From Thermoplasmatota archaeon (GTDB lineage Archaea; Thermoplasmatota; E2; DHVEG-1), in contig JAHJFH010000020.1 in assembly GCA_018824925.1 (NCBI GenBank), positions 1 through 5,648 on the forward strand: a DNA stretch of 5,648 nucleotides, written 5' to 3'. Below the pieces are notes generated by a model. The model worked only from the letters and a program-made list of their open reading frames with translations. It had not been told where the DNA came from and did not search any database. Shown piece by piece: positions 1 through 5,648 of this stretch. Numbering within the stretch: the stretch's first letter is position 1; every line of letters starts with the position of its first letter. The position numbers and the translations under genes were made by a program.

Positions 1-1058
1 CACTCTTCTTTACCGTAACCTATTATCCTAAATTAATCGAAAATCTTTTTGAAGGCGAAAAATCAATTGGATATGGTGACTATGCCGATCTGCATTACAT
101 CGGTCGCTATGCAAATAATAACACAATTTTTGATACATCCTATGCATTCGCTGAAAATAAATCAGGTGGCACACCCCTTAAAATATTTGTAACTCTTAAT
201 ACCTCAGCAATACCTTCAGAAAACTTTAGTGGCTATAGTAATCAAATTGATAATATCTATATCGCCGGATTCCTTGAAGGACTTATTGGATTAAAAGAAG
301 GAGAATCTAAAACAATTGGATCTATTCCTCCTGAAAAAGCCTTTGGTGTTCGACCTCAAGTAGGCGACGAGCTTGATTTAGTCGCTTTTGGCGGTGTTGT
401 CTATAAAATTGTTGACATTAAACGTAACACTACCCCCCTACCTGAATGGGTTGAACTTGGATTTGACGCAAATGCCACGATCGCTATCTATACTCTTAGA
501 GATCAATCCCATTTCATTGGTGAATCTATTGATCTCTATCCCGCATGGAATAATGCCTCAAAGGTTACAAAAATTAACAACACCCTCATCTGGATAGAAA
601 CCACCCCACCTGAAGACATTCCTGAGAATTTCACCTGGACAGAACTAAATCAAACCCTCGCTGGAAACATACGATTCCCTGCAAATAAAAGTACGATCAC
701 TAACCGAAACCAAACCACCATCGTAATCACTCATTCACCTGTTGTCGGCGATAATATTTCATTTCTCAGTTCCTTTGGTCAAGTCGTCAATTTCAGTGTC
801 GTATCTGTTACCAATACGATCATTAATGCCTCATATGACAACGCAGGACAATTTATTTATTTTGAATTCAACCGCACCACAACAGTCGAACTAAATCAAA
901 CACAAGACATCACCATCCCCATACCAGAAGAAACCCTCGAACCCGTTTTACCATTTCTATGGAGCTCAGATAACAATTTCCGCTTAAGCCTCCATCCACT
1001 CGCTGATACTGAAGTCATTTTCGATGTCGAAGTACTAGAAATCTACAAAGCAAGCTGA
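1..1058 (+). CDS. Extended archaeal FKBP-type peptidyl-prolyl cis-trans isomerase, 5' partial
   Basis: The reading frame is open from base 3 to a TGA at 1056-1058, giving 351 visible residues. The start and any signal peptide or membrane anchor lie left of the window. The FKBP fold is recognisable: GDYADLHYIG (residues 25-34), FDTS (44-47, the FKBP12 Phe36-Asp37 position), IAGFLEGLIGLKEGE (87-101) and PPEKAFG (109-115), where Phe114 replaces the usual active-site Tyr. The last FKBP strand appears only at the C-terminus, as HPLADTEVIFDVEVLEI (331-347), so about 215 residues are inserted in the flap. The family catalyses prolyl isomerisation and often has chaperone activity. Seventeen N-X-S/T sequons among 30 Asn suggest an exported, glycosylated protein facing outside the cell; that is inference. 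Codons favour C or A in third position. The tail overlaps the convergent nuclease gene. The fold assignment is firm; substrate and anchoring are unknown. Confidence 0.88.
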   Translation, partial: LFFTVTYYPKLIENLFEGEKSIGYGDYADLHYIGRYANNNTIFDTSYAFAENKSGGTPLKIFVTLNTSAIPSENFSGYSNQIDNIYIAGFLEGLIGLKEGESKTIGSIPPEKAFGVRPQVGDELDLVAFGGVVYKIVDIKRNTTPLPEWVELGFDANATIAIYTLRDQSHFIGESIDLYPAWNNASKVTKINNTLIWIETTPPEDIPENFTWTELNQTLAGNIRFPANKSTITNRNQTTIVITHSPVVGDNISFLSSFGQVVNFSVVSVTNTIINASYDNAGQFIYFEFNRTTTVELNQTQDITIPIPEETLEPVLPFLWSSDNNFRLSLHPLADTEVIFDVEVLEIYKAS

Positions 1059-2416
1059 CGAGCGATTTCCGTATCCATAAACCCTAGAAACGCATCCTCA
1101 GCACCTTTTGGAATGGTTGCACCAGCAGCAATATTATGACCACCACCAACACCGTTAACCTGCTGCGCAGCATGTTTAATAGCTGCTGATAAATTGACAC
1201 CCTGATTCACTAACGTTTGAGTTGTCCGAGCAGACACCTTTATATCCCCCTCTTTTGTCTCCGCAAAACCTAACAACGGTAAACTACGGTCCACCTCCTC
1301 AGTATTTAACAACATATTTGTCACAATACCAATGATCGTATCACGAATCCCCGAATGCGCATGAAAAAACTGAATAGTATTCAACCTTGTAATCTGTTCA
1401 TCATGAGCCACCTGTAATCCTTCAACCAGATTCTGTCGATGCCCTCGTAATAAATTACGCGCTCGATCTAACCATACCTGTCGATCACCAAGACACACAT
1501 TCAACCCTACATCATGTTTTCCATATCGTGCAGTTGAATTCAACAATGTAGCAAATTCCTTTGCATCATGCAATTCAGAACCTGGTTCCTCCCGAGATAA
1601 TAAATACGTCTCTCCTAAAATCCGTTCCGCATATTTTGCCCCAAAACCCTTATCTAACAACAACTTAAATAATGCAGAAAGAACGGTATGCCGTTCATCA
1701 GAGGATAGATCAATCCACCGACGAAACTCCATTTGTTCCCGAACACGAATACCTAAATCCTCAAGAAACTGTGTACATGCATCTTCCCGACGACTTAAAC
1801 CCGGAATAATCGGGTCACTTGCATACGTTAACAACTTAACAATCGGCCGAGTCTCCCGACCAAAAAACCGAATATCCATTATTCGCTCAAGAACCCCTGC
1901 GGAAATCCCTTCATCAACTACCATTTGATTCGTTCCACGTAACCCACAAAAACGTCGATCCTGTAAATCCCCACAGGCACCAACAATAGCTAACCCCGCC
2001 AAATCAGTGTTAGCAGCATCAATCGCTCGAGCCACTAAATAGGTAGTCCCCGCCCCACTTAAATCATAGGAACCATCAAAGCCAAATAAATGTGGGTTAA
2101 GATGAAACGGTAAATCAGAATCCTCCGAACAGGTATGATGATCAGTAATAACCTTTGTAAGCTTAGGATAATCTGTACTAATACTACTTCCTAGATCTGT
2201 AAACCATACTAATTGATAACGAGCCTGTAGAAGTCGGCTCATAACACCCTCATCTAGTTGTTTCACACATTCAATACTCACATCTTTTCCTAAACGTTCA
2301 AGTGTTTGAAGAGCAATGCCGCCCGCAGCAATCCCATCAGCATCTATATGTGTCACAATGTGTATTTGTTCAGCTTTCTTAATCCGATTCGCTAACTGTT
2401 GAGCACGGTCAAACAA
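1043..2416 (-). CDS. Archaeal RecJ-like / GAN-type DHH-DHHA1 single-strand nuclease
   Basis: A complete 457-residue DHH-superfamily phosphoesterase, close to the usual length of archaeal RecJ-like/GAN proteins and shorter than bacterial RecJ. All metal-binding motifs are present: H23-x-D25-x-D27-G, TDLGSS with Asp74, the signature D92-H93-H94, and GACGD with Asp150. The DHHA1 substrate-binding domain ends with VGGGHNIAAG (423-432). The middle segment, with DIRFFGRETRP (181-191) and YASDPIIPGL (198-207), resembles archaeal GAN rather than bacterial RecJ. Family members are Mn/Mg-dependent exonucleases on single-stranded DNA or RNA, and several bind GINS at the replication fork as Cdc45-like partners; the intact motifs predict an active enzyme. 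The TTG start at 2414-2416 is chosen because a GGGTGAT sequence lies 5 nt upstream; the next in-frame Met (residue 59) would remove motif I. It lies 87 bp downstream of the PFOR gene on the same strand. Third positions favour G or T, unlike both neighbours. Confidence 0.93.
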   Translation of the reverse strand: MFDRAQQLANRIKKAEQIHIVTHIDADGIAAGGIALQTLERLGKDVSIECVKQLDEGVMSRLLQARYQLVWFTDLGSSISTDYPKLTKVITDHHTCSEDSDLPFHLNPHLFGFDGSYDLSGAGTTYLVARAIDAANTDLAGLAIVGACGDLQDRRFCGLRGTNQMVVDEGISAGVLERIMDIRFFGRETRPIVKLLTYASDPIIPGLSRREDACTQFLEDLGIRVREQMEFRRWIDLSSDERHTVLSALFKLLLDKGFGAKYAERILGETYLLSREEPGSELHDAKEFATLLNSTARYGKHDVGLNVCLGDRQVWLDRARNLLRGHRQNLVEGLQVAHDEQITRLNTIQFFHAHSGIRDTIIGIVTNMLLNTEEVDRSLPLLGFAETKEGDIKVSARTTQTLVNQGVNLSAAIKHAAQQVNGVGGGHNIAAGATIPKGAEDAFLGFMDTEIARQLAL

Positions 2417-2421
2417 GAAAA

Positions 2422-2428
2422 ATCACCC
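2422..2428 (-). promoter_or_regulatory. Ribosome binding site of the RecJ/GAN-like gene
   Basis: The minus strand reads GGGTGAT, then 5 nt (TTTTC), then the TTG start at 2416-2414. GGTGAT is complementary to the AUCACC segment near the 3' end of archaeal 16S rRNA. It fixes the choice of a non-ATG start for this gene. Confidence 0.7.
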
Positions 2429-2442
2429 AATTCTCTAAAATA

Positions 2443-2456
2443 TGTTAATTAAAAAG
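2443..2456 (-). promoter_or_regulatory. Possible archaeal TATA box for the RecJ/GAN-like gene
   Basis: On the minus strand, CTTTTTAATTAACA lies about 27-40 nt upstream of the TTG start. An archaeal TATA element sits about 25 nt before the transcription start, so this would give a short leader that just includes the ribosome binding site. No clear purine-rich BRE is visible, and the same T run may serve termination of the PFOR transcript. Read-through from PFOR is the alternative. Weak call based on position and composition only. Confidence 0.25.
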
Positions 2457-2463
2457 AGGACAT

Positions 2464-2494
2464 TAGTGTTTTGGTTAGAAGCATCAAAACACTA
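2464..2494 (-). terminator. Hairpin behind the PFOR gene, probable transcription terminator
   Basis: A perfect 10-bp inverted repeat (TAGTGTTTTG / CAAAACACTA, 2464-2473 and 2485-2494) with an 11-nt loop begins 9 nt past the PFOR stop. Read on the minus strand it is followed within about 10 nt by a pyrimidine-rich stretch ending in TTTTT (2455-2451). Hairpin plus T run is the shape of an intrinsic terminator. In archaea the T run is the key element, and the hairpin might instead protect the mRNA 3' end. The stem is A/T-rich, so it is only moderately stable. Confidence 0.55.
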
Positions 2495-2503
2495 TAAAAT
2501 TGA

Positions 2504-5500
2504 TTATTCACTCATTTCTTTATAGGATTTATATTGGGTCACCACATTTTCTTTCAATTTTCCATGAAGTTTTTCTGCTTCCTCAGGGAACGTATTATAT
2601 AACGCAGCATATCGAACCTCACCCATAAGGAAATCCTGGATAGATCCATCAGGTTCTTTATAATCGAGTTGGAAAGAATTCTCACCTTGTGCGGTACGGC
2701 GCGGATCATATCGATATAACGGCCAGTATCCAGACTCTACTGCACGTTTTGCCTCAAATTGCGACCGACCCATACCCTCCTTTATACCCTGATTAATACA
2801 GGGCGCATAGGCAATAATTAAAGATGGGCCTGGATACGATTCAGCTTCCTTAAGTGCTTTTAATAGTTGGTTTTTATTAGCACCCATTGCAACTGATGCA
2901 ACATAGACATATCCATAACTCATTGCCATTAATCCAAGATCTTTCTTTTTGGTTTTTTTACCAGATTCAGCAAATTTCGCTATTGATCCCATAGGTGTTG
3001 CTTTCGATGATTGACCACCTGTGTTTGAATATACTTCTGTATCTAATACAAGGATGTTGATATCTTGGTTCATCGCTAACACATGATCTAATCCACCATA
3101 GCCAATGTCATAAGCCCATCCATCTCCACCAACAGACCATATTGATTTCTTTGTTAACATATCACGGGTATCCCAGATATAGGCTAGGAGGGGGTTGTCA
3201 TGTTTGTGTTCTAAAACCTTTTTGATTTGATCGCCATAATATTTTGACTGATCAGCGTCTTGAGCATGTTTAATCCATTGGGCAAAAATCTCTTGATTTT
3301 CACTGGGGATAACATTGGTGTGTAATGCCTCAGAAATAAGATCTATTAATTTAGCCCGTCGTTGATTGGTCGCAAGGACCATACCAAATCCGTATTCGGC
3401 ATTATCTTCAAATAAGGAATTAGCCCATGTTGGTCCATGACCTTTTTCATTTGTGGTGAAGGGAACTGATGGTGCTGAGCCACCCCATATGGATGAGCAG
3501 CCTGTTGCATTAGCGATTATCATCCGGTCACCATAGAGTTGAGTGATGAGTTTGAGATATGGTGTTTCACCGCATCCTGCACAAGCTCCAGAGAATTCAA
3601 GGAGTGGTTGTCTGAATTGTGAGCCTTTTACTGAGTATTTGTCAAGGCCGCCATCTCTATTTTGTATCGTTTCTGTATAGGCTAAATATTGTGATTGGGT
3701 GTCTTTTTGTGTGTATAGGGGTTGCATAAGAAGAGCTTTTTCTTTTGAAGGGCAGATATCTGCGCAGTTTCCACAACCAACACAATCATCCGGGTAGACT
3801 TGGATTCGGAAATAATAGTCCTCTAGATCTTTTCCTAAGGCTTTTTTTGCTTCAAATCCTTCAGGTGCTTTATCGAGTTCTTCTTGGATGAGGAGCAGGG
3901 GTCTGATAGCGGCATGGGGGCACACCATAGCACATTGGTTACATTGTATACAATTTTCGATTTTCCATTCAGGGATATTGATGGCAATACCACGTTTTTC
4001 ATATTTTGTTGTCCCGGTGGGGAATATTCCTGCGGGTGTGAAGGCGCTGACGGGGAGTTTATCTCCTTGTTGGGCTAGCATTGGTCGCATGACTTTATGG
4101 ATAAATTCGGGTTCATTTGGTGTTGGTGGTGTTTCTAGAGGGAGTGTGGCCCACTGTTCTGGGTATTGGATATGTTGTATTTTTTCAAGAGCATAGTCAA
4201 CTGCTTTTTGGTTCATTGTGACGATGTTTTCTCCCTTTTTTCCATAGGTTTTTACTATGGCATCTTTGAGGTATTGTATGGCATCGTCAAGGGGTATTAC
4301 TCTGGCGAGCTTAAAAAAGACGGTTTGCATAACCATGTTGATTCGGCCGCCGAGACCGACTTCTTCAGCGATTTTAACGGCATCAATGACATAAAAGTCA
4401 AGATGTTTTTGGGCAATGGTTCTTTTTAAAGTATTTGGAAGAATTTTCTCAATTTCTTCAAGGTTCCATGGGGCGTTAAGTACGAAGGTCCCATTTTCTC
4501 TGATACGCTCAAGCAGATCATATTTATCTACATATGAGGGTTGGTGACAAGCAATATAATTGGCTTTATCGATCAGATAGGTTGATTGTATTTTGGATTT
4601 TCCGAAGCGGAGATGCGAGACGGTGACTCCTCCAGATTTTTTGGAGTCATAGGCAAAGTAGCCTTGGACGTACATATCGGTGTTGTCTCCTATGATTTTA
4701 ATGGCGTCTTTGTTTGCACCTACGGTACCATCTCCCCCAATACCCCAGAATTTACAGCGTACAAGTCCTTCTGGTGAAGCATCGATTGTGTCTTCGAGAG
4801 GTAGTGATGTGTGGGTTACATCATCTTCTATTCCTATGGTAAAATGATTTTTTGGTGTGGGTTGTTTGAGATTGTCGAGTACAGCTTTTACCATTGTTGG
4901 GGTGAATTCTTTTGAGCCGAGGCCATATCGTCCTCCATAGACCTCAATATCTTTTTTGTTTTCTTGTAATACGCCGATGATATCTGTATACAGTGGTTCT
5001 CCTACTGCCGCTCCTTCTTTTGTTCGGTCAAGAACTGCGATTCTTTTTACTGTATCGGGAAGTGTTTGGAGGAAATGGAGTGCTGAGAATGGTCGGTATA
5101 AGCGGACTTTAATCAGACCAGCTTTTTCTCCTTTTTTGGTGAGGTAGTTTAACGTTTCTTCTGCGGCTTCTGCTCCAGATCCCATCATAATGATGATGTG
5201 TTCGGCATCTATTGCTCCTGTGTAATCAAAGAGATGATAAGTTCGACCAGTGAGTTCACTGACTTTTTGCATTTCTTCTTCGACGATGTGAGGTACAGCT
5301 TGATAGTATTTGTTTGCCGCTTCAACGACTTGAAAATATATATCTGTATTTTGTGCGGTTCCTCGAAGATGTGGATGTTCGGGATTCATGGCGCGAGCGC
5401 GATGAAGTTTTATACCCCCCCAATCAACAAGTTTTGCGATATCATCATAGTTAATAACCTCAATTTTTTGTATTTCATGTGAGGTTCGGAATCCATCAAA

Positions 5501-5648
5501 GAAATGAACAAAAGGAATACTAGCTCGTATGGTCGCAAGGTGAGCAACTAAGGCTAAATCCATGACTTCCTGTATTGAGTTTGAGCAGAGCATAGCAAAG
5601 CCGGTAGTACGAGCAGCCATGACATCTTGGTGGTCACCAAAAATCGAG
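2504..5648 (-). CDS. nifJ: Single-chain pyruvate:ferredoxin (flavodoxin) oxidoreductase, N-terminus beyond window
   Basis: Oxidatively decarboxylates pyruvate with CoA to acetyl-CoA and CO2, reducing ferredoxin or flavodoxin in the cytoplasm. Taking Met at 5618-5620 as residue 1, 1038 residues follow to the TAA at 2504-2506. The frame stays open upstream and encodes SIFGDHQDV, the conserved PFOR stretch just before MAARTTGFAML. That Met is therefore internal, and about 125 residues of the pyruvate-binding domain I lie off the right edge. In order: transketolase-like domain II; gamma domain (GIGGDGTVGANK, 293-304); two-cluster ferredoxin domain with Cys557/560/563/567 and Cys613/616/619/623; thiamine diphosphate domain with GDG at 832-834 and Asn866. 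The proximal [4Fe-4S] ligands are Cys680, Cys683, Cys708 and Cys941. The protein stops without the long C-terminal extension of the Desulfovibrio africanus enzyme. No visible key residue is missing. One polypeptide carrying all domains is the bacterial/protist form; most archaea use separate subunits, so ancient transfer is likely. Confidence 0.97.
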   Translation of the reverse strand, partial: SIFGDHQDVMAARTTGFAMLCSNSIQEVMDLALVAHLATIRASIPFVHFFDGFRTSHEIQKIEVINYDDIAKLVDWGGIKLHRARAMNPEHPHLRGTAQNTDIYFQVVEAANKYYQAVPHIVEEEMQKVSELTGRTYHLFDYTGAIDAEHIIIMMGSGAEAAEETLNYLTKKGEKAGLIKVRLYRPFSALHFLQTLPDTVKRIAVLDRTKEGAAVGEPLYTDIIGVLQENKKDIEVYGGRYGLGSKEFTPTMVKAVLDNLKQPTPKNHFTIGIEDDVTHTSLPLEDTIDASPEGLVRCKFWGIGGDGTVGANKDAIKIIGDNTDMYVQGYFAYDSKKSGGVTVSHLRFGKSKIQSTYLIDKANYIACHQPSYVDKYDLLERIRENGTFVLNAPWNLEEIEKILPNTLKRTIAQKHLDFYVIDAVKIAEEVGLGGRINMVMQTVFFKLARVIPLDDAIQYLKDAIVKTYGKKGENIVTMNQKAVDYALEKIQHIQYPEQWATLPLETPPTPNEPEFIHKVMRPMLAQQGDKLPVSAFTPAGIFPTGTTKYEKRGIAINIPEWKIENCIQCNQCAMVCPHAAIRPLLLIQEELDKAPEGFEAKKALGKDLEDYYFRIQVYPDDCVGCGNCADICPSKEKALLMQPLYTQKDTQSQYLAYTETIQNRDGGLDKYSVKGSQFRQPLLEFSGACAGCGETPYLKLITQLYGDRMIIANATGCSSIWGGSAPSVPFTTNEKGHGPTWANSLFEDNAEYGFGMVLATNQRRAKLIDLISEALHTNVIPSENQEIFAQWIKHAQDADQSKYYGDQIKKVLEHKHDNPLLAYIWDTRDMLTKKSIWSVGGDGWAYDIGYGGLDHVLAMNQDINILVLDTEVYSNTGGQSSKATPMGSIAKFAESGKKTKKKDLGLMAMSYGYVYVASVAMGANKNQLLKALKEAESYPGPSLIIAYAPCINQGIKEGMGRSQFEAKRAVESGYWPLYRYDPRRTAQGENSFQLDYKEPDGSIQDFLMGEVRYAALYNTFPEEAEKLHGKLKENVVTQYKSYKEMSE

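Noticed and set aside
388..597. 69-residue plus-strand open frame inside the FKBP gene
   Set aside because: It is out of frame with the clearly conserved FKBP reading frame, has no visible ribosome binding site and no recognisable motif; a shadow frame.
1043..2416. Nuclease as bacterial RecJ
   Set aside because: At 457 residues it is shorter than bacterial RecJ, and the GAN-like central motifs and archaeal neighbour favour the archaeal RecJ-like/GAN family.
2417..2503. Intergenic inverted repeat as a replication origin element or transcription-factor operator
   Set aside because: There is only one inverted repeat, no repeated origin-recognition motif and no adjacent orc1/cdc6 gene; its place right after the PFOR stop with a following T run fits transcript termination better.
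3884..5482. Several plus-strand open frames of 63-102 residues opposite the PFOR gene
   Set aside because: They lie antisense to a strongly conserved PFOR coding sequence, overlap one another, and their translations show no motif; they are by-products of PFOR codon usage.
1..5648. CRISPR arrays, tRNA or rRNA genes, insertion sequences
   Set aside because: The window is almost entirely filled by three well-supported coding regions; no regularly spaced repeats, no tRNA- or rRNA-like segments and no transposase motifs were seen.

Overview
The window looks like chromosomal DNA from an archaeon, most likely a euryarchaeal or Thermoplasmatota-type lineage, at very roughly 40% G+C (from a few hand-counted stretches). 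The archaeal call rests on three things. One is an extended, sequon-rich FKBP-type prolyl isomerase of the euryarchaeal kind. Another is a RecJ-like DHH nuclease that resembles archaeal GAN (GINS-associated nuclease) rather than bacterial RecJ. The third is a GGTGAT-type Shine-Dalgarno in front of a TTG start. The lineage cannot be fixed further from sequence alone.

Layout: (1) 1-1058, plus strand: 3' part of an extracytoplasmic-looking FKBP peptidyl-prolyl isomerase, cut by the left edge. (2) 1043-2416, minus strand: a complete RecJ/GAN-like DHH-DHHA1 phosphoesterase; its tail overlaps the FKBP tail by 16 bp in convergent orientation. (3) 2417-2503: the only intergenic gap, 87 bp. It holds a perfect 10-bp inverted repeat followed on the minus strand by a T run (probable end of the upstream minus-strand transcript), an AT-rich possible promoter, and the ribosome binding site of the nuclease. 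(4) 2504-5648, minus strand: a single-chain, bacterial/eukaryotic-style pyruvate:ferredoxin oxidoreductase (NifJ/PFOR), cut by the right edge so that its N-terminal pyruvate-binding portion is missing. The Met encoded at 5618-5620 is internal, not a start.

The three genes do not form an obvious pathway: one is protein folding at the cell surface, one is DNA replication/repair, and one is central anaerobic carbon metabolism. I do not see a new multigene system. The points most worth a second look are the very large insertion in the FKBP flap with 17 N-glycosylation sequons, the presence of a one-polypeptide PFOR in an archaeal context where multi-subunit enzymes are usual, and a change in strand composition (A/C-rich to G/T-rich on the plus strand) near 3.2 kb that does not follow gene orientation.
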